Assembly (NCBI RefSeq): GCF_021917145.1
Contig: NC_061078.1
Coordinates: forward strand, 802,395 to 866,394
Origin: Hypomesus transpacificus
Lineage: Eukaryota > Chordata > Actinopteri > Osmeriformes > Osmeridae
Length of the DNA stretch: 64,000 nt
Reading direction: 5' to 3'
Shown: in pieces, positions 43,129-53,700 of the stretch
How positions within the stretch are numbered: the stretch's first letter is position 1
Layout of the letters: every line of letters begins with the position of its first letter
The notes under the pieces: model-generated
The model's input: the letters and a program-made list of their open reading frames with translations, nothing else
What the model was told of the DNA's origin: nothing
The model's database searches: none
Program-made: the position numbers and the translations under genes

Positions 43129-45972
43129 TGGAGACAGACAGACATGGAGAGAGACAGACAGACAAGGAGACAGACAGACAGACATGGAGACAGACAGACA
43201 GACATGGAGACAGACAGACATGGAGAGAGACAGACAGACATGGAGACAGACAGACAGACATGGAGACAGACAGACAGACAAGGAGACAGACAGACAGACA
43301 GACATGGAGGGAGACAGACAGACATGGAGGGAGACAGACAGACATGGAGGGAGACAGACAGACATGGAGGGAGACAGACAGACATGGAGACAGACAGACA
43401 GACATGGAGACAGACAGACAGACAGACAAGGAGACAGACAGACATGGAGACAGACAGACATGGAGACAGACAGACAGACAGACAGACAGACATGGAGACA
43501 GACATGGAGACAGACAGACATGGAGACAGACATGGAGACAGACAGACATGGAGACAGACAGACATGGAGACAGACAGACAGACATGGAGACAGACAGACA
43601 GACAGACATGAAGACAGACAGACAAACAGACAGAGGTGGGGAGGAGAGGAGAGAGGAGGGGGGATGGGGAGGAGAGGAGAGAGGAGGAGAGGTGGGGAGG
43701 AGAGCAGAGAGGAGGAGAGGTGGGGAGGGGAGAGAGGAGGAAAGGTGAGGAGAGAGGAGGAGAGGAGAGGAGGAGAGGTGGGAAGGATAAACTGTAACAT
43801 CTTTATCTTACACCAAGTTAAACTAAATTAGTCACACGCCAGCATAGAAAACATAATACATTCCATACAACAATGAGCAAAAACTGGGTCACAACCTCCT
43901 AGCTGACCCAGACTGGCAGATGTCCTACATAGACACACGCACACACACATCAAATGGATCTCGTATTTACTACGACCGGAGAAAAAGTCCAGTATTTAAA
44001 GAGTGTGTGTGAGTATGTGTAAGTGCGTGTGTTTCTGATCTATAGTAGATCAATTACTGGTTAGAATAAGGAACGGGGAGGGACTGTATACTGCGTGGTC
44101 TATTTCCAGTCTGTCTGTGTGTGTGTGACAGGATCAGTCACTTCCACTTGAGTGACCTGACCTTGCTAAGGCTGGTTTCAGCTTCCTGATTCTGTGTCTA
44201 CAAACCTGGGAGAGCATGAGTAAGTGAGTGTGTGTATGCATGCTTGTGTGTGTGTGTGTGCTTGTGTACGTGCGTGTGTATGATTGTGTGCGTGTGTATG
44301 CTTGTGTGTGTGCGTGTGCGTGTGTATTCTTGTCTGTGTGTGTCTATTCTTGTGTGTGTGTTTGTCTATGCTTGTGTGTGTGTGCTCCTGTGTTCCTCAT
44401 CTGCAGTTTTAGTCATGTGTTTCCTCTGTAATGTTCTGCAGCTGTTTTTCTGCTGAATCTGTACTTTATACCCACACTCTTTACATACACAGGCACACAC
44501 ATCCTGGACAGACAGGCAACTTCTACCAGTTTTTAGATCTTTCGTATGATCAGCATTCAAAACAACAGAGGGGATAGGGAGGGGCGAGCGGGCGAGCGAG
44601 AAACTGGGGTGATTCCAGGCATAGTCTAGCTGAATACTAATGAAGCTGTTGTCCAATCACCTGAGAACAGAGGCCTCTGTGTGGGACAGAGGGAGGGAGA
44701 GAGAGGGGGAGACTACTTTGGAGAACTCACTTGTGTGACTGTGAGAGTATCTAACCCCCACAGTACCCTCTGTGTGTGTGAGTTTGTGTGTGTGTGTGAC
44801 TATGTGTGTGTGTGTGTGTGTGTGTGAATGAGTGATGAAAGGCTCTGAGACAGAGTGAGACCATCTAAAGAAGGACAGAGATTACTCTGTTCTCCCTCCT
44901 TCCCTCTCCCTCTCCTCACTCCAACTCCCTCTCTCTCTAGATCGTCCTGTTGTCTGGTGATTACAAGGTTAATAATGACCTCATATCACACACACACACA
45001 AAGAGCATTAGTCCAGACGTGAAGTGGTTTGGAGGAAGAAAGTGCTCAATGGTTCAGGGTGACTGAAGAGAAGGGAAATGGAGAGAGAGATGGACAGTGA
45101 GAGGGTAAGACAGAAATATAGAAACCTCCCCATCTCCGTCCTCCGTCTTTCCTCTGAGTTCTACCTCCTCCATCCCTCTTCTCTCCCCTTCCACCATCCA
45201 TCCTCCTCCTCCTGACTCACTCCTCTCCTCCCTCCCTCAATCCCACCATCTCTTGCTGCCGTGGGAACCACTGCCATATTGTTGCCGTGGGAACGAGCAG
45301 CTTAGTTCTGCTGCAGCAGGAGTGGGTCAGATCCTCCCTCCTCCCCCTCTCTCTTCATCCCTCCCTCTCTCTCTTCATCCCTGCCTCCTCCTCTCTTCAT
45401 CCCTCCCTCTCTCTCTTCATCCCTCCTCCTCCTCTCTCTTCATCCCTCCCTCGCTCTCTCTCTTCATCCCTCCTCCTCCTCTCTCTTCATACCTGCCTCC
45501 TCCTCTCTTCATCCCTCCTCCTCTCTCTTCATCCCTCCTCCTCCTCTCTCTTCATCCCTCCCTCTCTCTCTTCATCCCTCCTCCTCTCTCTTCATCCCTG
45601 CCTCCTCCTCTCTTCATTCCTCCCTCTTTCTCTTCATCTCTCCCTCCTTTCGCTCTCACTCTCCGTCTCTCTCTTCATCTCTCTCTATCTCTCCCCTCTC
45701 TTCATCCCTCCCTCCTCTCTCTCCATCCTTCTGTGTCTCCATCCCAGTGTCCTCTATCACCATTGATTCAACACACCTTTCATATATACCTGTGTGTGTG
45801 TGTGTGTGTGTACTGAGTGTGTACTGAGTGTGTGTGTGTGTTGTACCTTCTGGTACTCGGAGTCCTCGGGTCTGAAGTCACTGCTAACCGTCTCCAGCTG
45901 CAGGTTGAAGTGCGGTAGTCGGTGCAGCAAGCTGACCCACCACGGCGGAGAGTAGTTCACCACGGCCGCCAT
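28253..45972 (-). CDS. ttyh3: Tweety homolog 3 (TTYH3), 14 exons
   Basis: Multi-pass plasma-membrane glycoprotein of the tweety family, described as a volume- or calcium-regulated anion channel or lipid-handling protein. Exons, 5' to 3': 45847-45972, 42737-42930, 38292-38403, 37915-38135, 36545-36640, 35294-35366, 35038-35113, 34279-34334, 34076-34168, 33632-33724, 33413-33549, 30833-31003, 30038-30113, 28253-28387. All are GT-AG and every phase agrees; total 552 residues (human 523). The start is [22 protein letters not shown]1 contains [15 protein letters not shown], followed by [23 protein letters not shown] and ALNETVEAG are likely glycosylation sites. [19 protein letters not shown] and [14 protein letters not shown] mark the cytoplasmic tail. 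Exon 2 has a His/Thr insertion from a CA repeat. Introns hold a hAT gene and a solo LTR. Confidence 0.96.
29540..29845. repeat. 38-bp minisatellite in ttyh3 intron 13
   Basis: About 8 copies of AATGACCTTGTGGATGTCTA / AATGACCTTGTGTCTGCCTG in alternation. Confidence 0.85.
29925..30037 (-). repeat. Duplicated ttyh3 exon 13 donor region
   Basis: Read on the minus strand, the genuine donor CCCTCT|GTAAGTGCAC is followed by CCTCTCTGTAAGTGCAC, then by decayed relatives (CTTCTGTAAAGGGAC, CCTCTCTTAAGTGCAC) 35-40 bp apart. Confidence 0.65.
30595..30645 (-). repeat. Extra copy of the ttyh3 exon 12 3' end and donor
   Basis: GCATGCTAACTCACATGTA-TCAGTGACGGG and the following TTGCTGACA match the true exon end at 30818-30868 with a few mismatches. 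It includes about 35 exonic bases and the GTGAGT donor. Surrounding DNA (30290-30830) repeats GTGCTAACTGCTAGTG, suggesting an older decayed array. Confidence 0.7.
31010..31285. repeat. GGCCAGGGAGAGGAG array next to ttyh3 exon 12 acceptor
   Basis: About 12 copies of an 18-27-bp unit GGGGCCAGGGAGAGGAGGA. On the minus strand this forms the C/T-rich DNA upstream of the exon 12 acceptor. Confidence 0.85.
31608..32042. repeat. 27-bp minisatellite, about 16 copies, ttyh3 intron 11
   Basis: Unit CTGGTCTCTCCTGACCCCCC plus TGGCCAG. Length is exactly 27 bp, except copies that have lost or gained a C. The open frame on the minus strand is an artefact of this. Confidence 0.93.
32812..33412 (-). repeat. 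Array of ttyh3 exon 11 donor copies, about 18 copies
   Basis: On the minus strand the true exon end, CACCTGGCCCAGCAAGAG, and donor, GTACACACAC, repeat head to tail 30-35 bp apart. Copies are near-identical in the exonic 18 bases. Length varies in the CA run. Confidence 0.93.
33725..33975 (-). repeat. Array of ttyh3 exon 10 acceptor copies, about 7 copies
   Basis: On the minus strand the true acceptor GTGTGTGCAG|GGTCA is preceded by repeats of GTGTGTGCAGGGTCATGTG and then TGTGTATAACG. Only five exonic bases are included, so the link to the exon is weaker than in the other arrays. Confidence 0.75.
35158..35293. repeat. CCCCCTGGTCCTC-type repeat next to ttyh3 exon 6 donor
   Basis: About 10 short units containing CCTGGTCCT. 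On the minus strand they resemble the bases directly after the donor (GTAAGGACCAGGGGG). Confidence 0.65.
35506..36225 (-). mobile_element. Solo-LTR-like element, copy 2, in ttyh3 intron 5
   Basis: Uninterrupted 720-bp relative of the element at 6194-8395, in the opposite orientation. Ends are TGTTACG and CGTAACA, and CACAC flanks both sides (low-complexity, so weak as a duplication). Non-coding. Because it is whole, it shows what copy 1 looked like before the hAT insertion and the GGGA expansion. Confidence 0.75.
36384..36544 (-). repeat. 42-bp array of ttyh3 exon 5 donor copies
   Basis: Three full and one partial extra copy. On the minus strand each unit holds the last 21 exonic bases (CTCTAAAGGCACTCTGATCGG minus one end base) followed by GTAGGTCAGGTCACATGACCC. 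Copies are almost identical, so the array is young. Confidence 0.95.
36684..37181 (+). mobile_element. Dispersed repeat, copy A (ttyh3 intron 4)
   Basis: Starts GGGCTGTCAAGC. About 500 bp are shared in the same orientation with copy B at about 56700-57218. The shared minus-strand frame contains YHMQAK and GKQHSQKKR, possibly a transposase relic. At 37222 a hAT-type terminus (CAGTGTTGGGGTAGTTACTC) follows directly. Confidence 0.65.
37222..37365 (+). mobile_element. hAT-type terminal fragment
   Basis: Starts CAGTGTTGGGGTAGTTACTC and continues with TAACTAGTAAC and AGTAACTAGTTACATTACT motifs, the same kind of terminus as at 8025-8046. The other end is not resolved. Confidence 0.55.
37846..37914 (-). 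repeat. Three extra copies of the ttyh3 exon 4 donor
   Basis: On the minus strand the true ACAG|GTAGGACAC is followed by CCAGGTGGTACAC and two CCAGGTAGGACAC copies separated by C runs. Confidence 0.8.
38640..39000 (+). repeat. CTCCCTCCCTCT-type tract in ttyh3 intron 2
   Basis: Pure pyrimidine repeat with CACTTTCC and CTGCCTCTCC interruptions. No coding content. Confidence 0.9.
39520..39758 (+). repeat. 27-bp minisatellite, left part (split by hAT)
   Basis: Unit ACCTACAGCATCACTGTCAC plus TATCAAC, about 9 copies. It continues at 42198-42356 on the far side of the transposon. Confidence 0.92.
39759..42197 (+). mobile_element. Complete hAT transposon in ttyh3 intron 2
   Basis: 2439 bp. Ends are CAGAGGTCGCCAACCT and, reverse-complemented from the right, CAGTGGTCACCAACCT. 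These match the hAT/Charlie terminus pattern. A perfect 8-bp target duplication ACCTACAG lies at 39751-39758 and 42198-42205. The insertion lies inside a 27-bp minisatellite, whose unit also supplies ACCTACAG, so chance repeat phase could mimic the duplication. It contains one intact transposase gene and an AATAAA at 41973. Confidence 0.93.
40079..41923 (+). CDS. hAT transposase, intact (ZBED/GTF2IRD2-like)
   Basis: 614 residues from the ATG at 40079, which has an A at -3 and G at +4. The open frame extends upstream to an ATG at 39959 (654 residues). The N-terminus has a BED-like finger, with Cys33 and Cys36 (CMLC) and His51 and His56. The RNase H-like core shows FDESLDV and [11 protein letters not shown] with candidate catalytic Asp residues, then HCVIHQQAL, the C-x2-H of hAT proteins. 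The C-terminal dimerisation region includes [18 protein letters not shown]. There are no stops or frameshifts over the full length. Vertebrate host genes such as ZBED5 and GTF2IRD2 derive from related proteins, but the terminal repeats here show it is still a transposon gene. It is antisense to ttyh3. Confidence 0.93.
   Translation: MAEAPRKRAKNYSFHHEWEEEFIFTLVKDKSVCMLCHQPQALSKRGNLERHHNTNHPKFKDCYPPKSAIRAKKVQELKVELKAQQSLFSQPMSQSKAATEASFRISHILAKHKRPFTDGDLFKELLTVTAETVCSTFKNKEDIKAAFRAVPLGPTTVTRRIELLSDNVGQQVLEDLSLCEYFSLQFDESLDVMDTAQLVVFVRMAFQDFTTKEDFLTLLQLKERTRGEDIYNVFKSYVREKNIPIQKLVAITTDGAPAMCGVHAGFIALCRNDPDFPDFMKYHCVIHQQALAGKVVDFSHVMSLVVKVVNSIRAKALQHRLFKALLDELDSAYGDLLLHADVRWLSRGKVLQRFVDLLPEIKTFLSKRNEEHEELSTDAWLLDLGFLTDLTGKLNSLNHELQGKDRHLLHMISAVNAFKAKLCVWTTNLRKGTLTHFTNLEKMSQSIKDSSDFHPEQYCVHLDKLAAEFSRRFGELEIMKDIAAFLSNPFLPINTEEVADQFEKAFALPSGVDMEMLDLQNDIELKARSRDSDFWGLVSREKFPLLSACALKVSAYFGSTYLCEMAFSQMKITKSKYRSRLTDRHLTDCLRLAVSAYEPNYKALTDSVQSQPSH
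42198..42356 (+). repeat. 27-bp minisatellite, right part
   Basis: About 6 copies of the same unit as at 39520-39758. Confidence 0.92.
42604..42735 (+). repeat. (TGTGTGTGTCCC)n next to ttyh3 exon 2 donor
   Basis: About 9 short GT-rich units separated by CCC, ending directly at the donor of exon 2 (minus strand GCAG|GTGAGA). Confidence 0.85.
42968..43635 (+). repeat. GACAGACAGACATGGA array in ttyh3 intron 1
   Basis: (GACA)n interrupted by TGGAGA or TGGAGGGA about every 16-24 bases. It is open in several frames on both strands, which makes the long apparent proteins. These are not genes. Confidence 0.95.
43636..45846. other. ttyh3 intron 1 remainder
   Basis: GGAGA-rich 43640-43785, GT blocks 44230-44395 and 44770-44825, and a TCTCTTCATCCCTCC-type repeat at 45350-45720. 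No other gene seen. Confidence 0.7.
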
Positions 45973-47701
45973 CCCCGCTACTCACAACGCTGACAGACAA
46001 CTCTCCCCTTTCTTCTCACGGTAAACGCCCACAAGCACGATTCTTGGTCGTGGAAGGTGTCTGTGGTTTCATGAGAGTCTGGGTAGGAGCGCGCGGAGTG
46101 TCAGTGCTTTTCCCGTCAAACACTGAATATGAGAGCAGAGTGACTGTTATTGTCGCGTCCCTGTTTAATTATCCGTCGGTAACGACGCACAGGCTTCCAT
46201 TGATCTGTTCAGGCGGATTGGGTTGATTGACAGTAGAATGTTCGCTTCCCCATCAACATTCTTATCCCCCCGGTTCAGTAATTCCAATGGCTATTAAAGG
46301 AGAATTCCCGGTTTGCCAGTACCGCAATACCAAAGCGGTGGGGGGGGGGGGGGGGGGGGGCAAGGGGGGATGGAAAAATTAGAGAAATGTCTGATTCTGC
46401 TCAGGGCGATGATCTCTTGTTGCAAACCTAGCTCTGCTTTGTGTGGGGGTGTGTGAGAGTGTGTGTGTGTGAGTGTGTCTATGTAACTCCGCAAGCCTAG
46501 CGGATGCAGTTCGTGTGTACCGGGGGTGTAGACTTCACCTATTGTCCTCGAGATCCACAGCTGAACTGCGAGATCGCGGCTTTCGACTTTAATAACAACC
46601 CCCCACCATGTACAGTACTACGAGAATACCCAGAAAGCCCATCTAAAAGAAGCTTACCGTCGAGATGTCCTCACATTCTTCAAATAACCGTCTCGGTTTT
46701 TCGGAATTCCTCGAGGCGGTGTGTAATGCGTTAATCTTGTTGCCCTGCGATCATAAGATTATCGTTGTTACCGTTTACCCGTCGTCGTTAACGTCCGGTG
46801 TAGATTACACACCGCCGTGAACTTGTTTGAGCATTGTTCGAGCTTAACGGGTTGAGAGCGTGAAACAAACCCTTCCGTTTAACACAATCACGGAGCACCG
46901 AGCTTTGCGGTAGCTCGCTCTGCAAATAGATCACTGTGGTGTGTGTGTGTGTGAGAGAAAGAGAGAGGGAGGGATAGAGAGAGGGATAGAGAGGGAGGCG
47001 TGCGTGCGCGACAGAAGGGCTGAGGTGGAGCGAGCGAAGACGCATAGTTCAGCACGCCATCTCCTGGAGAAAAACCGTGTTTTGGAGTGATGAACATTTG
47101 ACTGCTCCTTGGAAAGGTGTATTGTTGGTAACATAAACGTCCTGGGTTTAAATCGGTATCCGTTTGCCACCCCGCTTCGGTTGAAGCTGCAGCATTATAA
47201 GAACATTCACGGGCACGGCGTGTCACAGTAACGAGGACGTTTTGGTAATCTCACACGCACATCAGAAACTCATACAACACACGTGATCTGATTAGAACAG
47301 GATTTTATTGGTTAATCACATTTTGTAAAACACACAAATCAAGGCACGATCTGATAAAAACAATTTCCTTTCCGTTTCTGTCCTCTCTCGTGTCTCTCGC
47401 TACCGGTCCGTCTCTCGGTCTTATTGGCTAGAATAGTGGATCGTGATGTCATGTGACAGTTCTCAGATCAGCTGGTAGCATTAGCACAATAGCTTCTACA
47501 GGACTATCACACACAGCTCATGTCTAACATGTACACGTAGATATACACCCACACACACACACACACACACACAGACATGTACACACACAAACACACATGT
47601 GCTAATACACTCTTCAAACACACACAGGCAGGCACTTTGGCAAAGAATGAGTACAAAATCCAATCTTCGATTAGAATCGCCCTGTCTCACACATACACAC
47701 G
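45973..47701. other. ttyh3 promoter region and iqce 3' UTR
   Basis: A CpG-containing, non-repetitive stretch lies immediately upstream of the ttyh3 ATG (about 45973-46300), followed by a G22 run at 46341-46362. On the minus strand AATAAA at 47304-47309 is a good polyadenylation signal for iqce, about 395 bases past its stop. Between 46370 and 47280 I see no gene. Confidence 0.5.
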
Positions 47702-50700
47702 CTAAGTCAGAAGCTCCTCTCGTCGTCTCAGTGGGCGGGAGGGAGAAACGATGATGTCATCAGAATCATCAGAATCCATCGTCGTGGCAACCTCTGCAGT
47801 GGGAGGGTGGTGGACCTCCAGCTGGGCTGTAAACGAGGAGGGAGTGAGGAGGGATACACACACACCATACACACACACACACACCATACACACACACACA
47901 CACACCATACACACACACACACACACCATACACACACACCATACATACACACACACCATACATACACACACACCATACACACACACTATCTTATCTTACC
48001 TGGGGTAAGTTTCAGTCTGAAGGAGAGTGAGTTGGATACAGGCCAGGGGTCTTCCTCTCTCTGCACATCCTCTTCATCACACACACACACACACCATACA
48101 CCATAAACACACACACACCATAAACACACACACACCATAAACACACACACACACCATAAACATACACACCATACACCATAAACACACACACACACCATAA
48201 ACACACACACACACCATAAACACACACACACACACCATAAACACACACACCATACACCATAAACACACACACACACACCATAAACACACACACCATACAC
48301 CATAAACACACACACACACACCATAAACACACACACCATACACCATAAACACACACACACCATAAACACACACACACCATAAACACACACACCATACACC
48401 ATAAACACACACACACCATAAACACACACACCATACACCATAAACACACACACCATACACCATAAACACACACACACCATAAACACACACACCATACACC
48501 ATAAACACACACACCATACACCATAAACACACACACACCATAAACACACACACCATACACCATAAACACACACACACCATAAACACACACACACACACCA
48601 TAAACACACACACCATACACCATAAACACACACACACACCATAAACACACACACCATACACCATAAACACACACACACCATAAACACACACACCATACAC
48701 CATAAACACACACACACACCATAAACACACACACCATACACCATAAACACACACACACCATAAACACACACACCATACACCATAAACACACACACCATAC
48801 ACCATAAACACACACACCATAAACACACACACACCATAAACACACACACACACCATAAACACACACACCATACACCATAAACACACACACCATACACCAT
48901 AAACACACACACACACCATAAACACACACACCATACACCATAAACACACACACACCATAAACACACACACACCATAAACACACACACACACACCCCATGC
49001 ACGCACACACCATACAGACAGACAGAGTGAACACTTGCTAAGTATCAAAGTCAAAAAGTACCATATTTTAAGTGTGTTGTTAGTGTATTAACAGTGCTGT
49101 GTGTATGTGTGTGGTACCTGAGGGTGTCGGGAAGTTTCTTCTAGGAAGTGGGACTGGAACAGTAGAGCTACACACACACACACACACACGCACACACGAC
49201 TGGAACATTATTACACTAAGGAGGAACAGTAGAGTTACACACACACACACGACTGGAACATTATTACACTAAGGAGGAACAGTAGAGTTACACACACACA
49301 CACGACTGGAACATTATTACACTAAGGAGGAACAGTAGAGTTACACACACACACACGACTGGAACATTATTACACTAAGGAGGAACAGTAGAGTTACACA
49401 CACACACACGACTGGAACATTATTACACTAAGGAGGAACAGTAGAGTTACACACACACACACGACTGGAACATTATTACACTAAGGAGGAACAGTAGAGT
49501 TACACACACACACACGACTGTAACATTATTACACTAAGGAGGAACAGTAGAGTTACACACACACGACTGGAACATTATTAGACTAAGGAGGGACAGTAGA
49601 GCTACACACGCACAATACACACACACATACACGTTGTTCACTGCTTTGCAATTAAGGTACATCTGTGTATGTCTGTGTATATAGTTGTGTGAGTGTGTGT
49701 ATTTATGTGAGTGTGTGTGTGTATTTTCTGTATGAGTATATGTGTATAGACTGTCTGGGTATGTGTCTATGTGTGTTAGTAATGAATGTGAGAGTGTATA
49801 TAGGTCTACATGTATGTGTCGTGTGTCTAACCTCCAGCCCAATGTGTGTTTCCAGCCCAATGTGTGTGTGTGGTGTGTGTATCCTGCAGGTGTGTGTGTG
49901 GTGTGTGTGTATCCTGCAGGTGTGTGTGTGGTGTGTCTAACCTCTCTGTTTCCATCCCAATGTGTGTGTGTGTGTGTGTGGTGTGTGTGTATCCTGCAGG
50001 TGTGTGTGTGGTGTGTGTAACCTCTCTGCAGGTGTGTGTGTGGTGTGTGTAACCTCTCTGCAGGTGTGTGTGTGGTGTGTGTAACCTCTCTGCAGGTGTG
50101 TGTGGTGTGTGTAACATCTCTGCAGGTGTGTGTGTGGTGTGTGTAACCTCTCTGCAGGTGTGTGTGTGGTGTGTGTAACCTCTCTGCAGGTGTGTGTGTG
50201 GTGTGTGTAACCTCTCTGCAGGTGTGTGTGTGGTGTGTGTAACCTCTCTGCAGGTGTGTGTGTGGTGTGTGTAACCTCTCTGCAGGTGTGTGTGTGGTGT
50301 GTGTAACCTCTCTGCAGGTGTGTGTGTGGTGTGTGTAACCTCTCTGCAGGTGTGTGTGTGGTGTGTGTAACCTCTCTGCAGGTGTGTGTGGTGTGTGTAA
50401 CATCTCTGCAGGTGTGTGTGTGGTGTGTGTAACCTCTCTGCAGGTGTGTGTGTGGTGTGTGTAACCTCTCTGCAGGTGTGTGTGTGGTGTGTGTAACCTC
50501 TCTGCAGGTGTGTGTGTGGTGTGTGTAACCTCTCTGCAGGTGTGTGTGTGGTGTGTGTAACCTCTCTGCAGGTGTGTGTGTGGTGTGTGTAACCTCTCTG
50601 CAGGTGTGTGTGTGGTGTGTGTAACATCTCTGCAGGTGTGTGTGTGGTGTGTGTAACCTCTCTGCAGGTGTGTGTGTGGTGTGTGTAACCTCTCTGCAGG

Positions 50701-53700
50701 TGTGTGTGTGGTGTGTGTAACCTCTCTGCAGGTGTGTGTGTGGTGTGTGTAACTTCTCTGCAGGTGTGTGTGTGGTGTGTGTAACCTCTCTGCAGGTGTG
50801 TGTGGTGTGTGTAACATCTCTGCAGGTGTGTGTGTGGTGTGTGTAACCTCTCTGCAGGTGTGTGTGTGGTGTGTGTAACCTCTCTGCAGGTGTGTGTGTG
50901 GTGTGTGTAACCTCTCTGCAGGTGTGTGTGTGGTGTGTGTAACCTCTCTGCAGGTGTGTGTGTGGTGTGTGTAACCTCTCTGCAGGTGTGTGTGTGGTGT
51001 GTGTAACCTCTCTGCAGGTGTGTGTGTGGTGTGTGTAACCTCTCTGCAGGTGTGTGTGTGGTGTGTGTAACCTCTCTGCAGGTGTGTGTGTGGTGTGTGT
51101 AACCTCTCTGCAGGTGTGTGTGTGGTGTGTGTAACCTCTCTGCAGGTGTGTGTGTGGTGTGTGTAACCTCTCTGCAGGTGTGTGTGTGGTGTGTGTAACC
51201 TCTCTGCAGGTGTGTGTGTGGTGTGTGTAACCTCTCTGCAGGTGTGTGTGGTGTGTGTAACATCTCTGCAGGTGTGTGTGTGGTGTGTGTAACCTCTCTG
51301 CAGGTGTGTGTGTGGTGTGTGTAACCTCTCTGCAGGTGTGTGTGTGGTGTGTGTAACCTCTCTGCAGGTGTGTGTGTGGTGTGTGTAACCTCTCTGCAGG
51401 TGTGTGTGTGGTGTGTGTAACCTCTCTGCAGGTGTGTGTGTGGTGTGTGTAACCTCTCTGCAGGTGTGTGTGTGGTGTGTGTAACATCTCTGCAGGTGTG
51501 TGTGTGGTGTGTGTAACCTCTCTGCAGGTGTGTGTGTGGTGTGTGTAACCTCTCTGCAGGTGTGTGTGTGGTGTGTGTAACCTCTCTGCAGGTGTGTGTG
51601 TGGTGTGTGTAACATCTCTGCAGGTGTGTGTGTGGTGTGTGTAACCTCTCTGCAGGTGTGTGTGTGGTGTGTGTAACCTCTCTGCAGGTGTGTGTGTGGT
51701 GTGTGTAACCTCTCTGCAGGTGTGTGTGTGGTGTGTGTAACCTCTCTGCAGGTGTGTGTGTGGTGTGTGTAACCTCTCTGCAGGTGTGTGTGTGGTGTGT
51801 GTAACCTCTCTGCAGGTGTGTGTGTGGTGTGTGTAACCTCTCTGCAGGTGTGTGTGTGGTGTGTGTAACCTCTCTGCAGGTGTGTGTGTGGTGTGTGTAA
51901 CCTCTCTGCAGGTGTGTGTGTGGTGTGTGTAACCTCTCTGCAGGTGTGTGTGTGGTGTGTGTAACCTCTCTGCAGGTGTGTGTGTGGTGTGTGTAACATC
52001 TCTGCAGGTGTGTGTGTGGTGTGTGTAACCTCTCTGCAGGTGTGTGTGTGGTGTGTGTAACCTCTCTGCAGGTGTGTGTGTGGTGTGTGTAACATCTCTG
52101 CAGGTGTGTGTGTGGTGTGTGTAACCTCTCTGCAGGTGTGTGTGTGGTGTGTGTAACCTCTCTGCAGGTGTGTGTGTGGTGTGTGTAACCTCTCTGCAGG
52201 TGTGTGTGTGGTGTGTGTAACCTCTCTGCAGGTGTGTGTGTGGTGTGTGTAACCTCTCTGCAGGTGTGTGTGTGGTGTGTGTAACCTCTCTGCAGGTGTG
52301 TGTGTGGTGTGTGTAACCTCTCTGCAGGTGTGTGTGTGGTGTGTGTAACCTCTCTGCAGGTGTGTGTGTGGTGTGTGTAACCTCTCTGCAGGTGTGTGTG
52401 TGGTGTGTGTAACATCTCTGCAGGTGTGTGTGTGGTGTGTGTAACCTCTCTGCAGGTGTGTGTGTGGTGTGTGTAACCTCTCTGCAGGTGTGTGTGTGGT
52501 GTGTGTAACATCTCTGCAGGTGTGTGTGTGGTGTGTGTAACCTCTCTGCAGGTGTGTGTGTGGTGTGTGTAACCTCTCTGCAGGTGTGTGTGTGGTGTGT
52601 GTAACCTCTCTGCAGGTGTGTGTGTGGTGTGTGTAACCTCTCTGCAGGTGTGTGTGTGGTGTGTGTAACCTCTCTGCAGGTGTGTGTGTGGTGTGTGTAA
52701 CCTCTCTGCAGGTGTGTGTGTGGTGTGTGTAACCTCTCTGCAGGTGTGTGTGTGGTGTGTGTAACCTCTCTGCAGGTGTGTGTGTGGTGTGTGTAACCTC
52801 TCTGCAGGTGTGTGTGTGGTGTGTGTAACCTCTCTGCAGGTGTGTGTGTGGTGTGTGTAACCTCTCTGCAGGTGTGTGTGTGGTGTGTGTAACCTCTCTG
52901 CAGGTGTGTGTGGTGTGTGTAACCTCTCTGCAGGTGTGTGTGTGGTGTGTGTAACATCTCTGCAGGTGTGTGTGTGGTGTGTGTAACCTCTCTGCAGGTG
53001 TGTGTGTGGTGTGTGTAACCTCTCTGCAGGTGTGTGTGTGGTGTGTGTAACCTCTCTGCAGGTGTGTGTGTGGTGTGTGTAACCTCTCTGTGTGTGTGGT
53101 GTGTGTAACCTCTCTGCAGGTGTGTGTGTGGTGTGTGTAACCTCTCTGCAGGTGTGTGTGTGGTGTGTGTAACCTCTCTGCAGGTGTGTGTGGTGTGTGT
53201 AACCTCTCTGCAGGTGTGTGTGTGGTGTGTGTAACCTCTCTGCAGGTGTGTGTGTGGTGTGTGTAACCTCTCTGCAGGTGTGTGTGTGGTGTGTGTAACA
53301 TCTCTGCAGGTGTGTGTGTGGTGTGTGTAACCTCTCTGCAGGTGTGTGTGTGGTGTGTGTAACCTCTCTGCAGGTGTGTGTGTGGTGTGTGTAACCTCTC
53401 TGCAGGTGTGTGTGTGGTGTGTGTAACCTCTCTGCAGGTGTGTGTGGTGTGTGTAACCTCTCTGCAGGTGTGTGTGTGGTGTGTGTAACCTCTCTGCAGG
53501 TGTGTGTGTGGTGTGTGTAACCTCTCTGCAGGTGTGTGTGTGGTGTGTGTAACCTCTCTGCAGGTGTGTGTGTGGTGTGTGTAACCTCTCTGCAGGTGTG
53601 TGTGTGGTGTGTGTAACCTCTCTGCAGGTGTGTGTGTGGTGTGTGTAACCTCTCTGCAGGTGTGTGTGTGGTGTGTGTAACCTCTTTGTTTCCATCCCGG

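Noticed and set aside
42733..43831. Frames of 187-355 codons on both strands
   Set aside because: GACAGACAGACATGGA repeat. Only 42737-42930 (ttyh3 exon 2) is coding.
47986..49054. Three overlapping frames of about 330 codons, Val/Cys/Tyr/Gly-rich
   Set aside because: Product of the CACACCATAAA array. Only the short exon at 48000-48071 is plausible coding.
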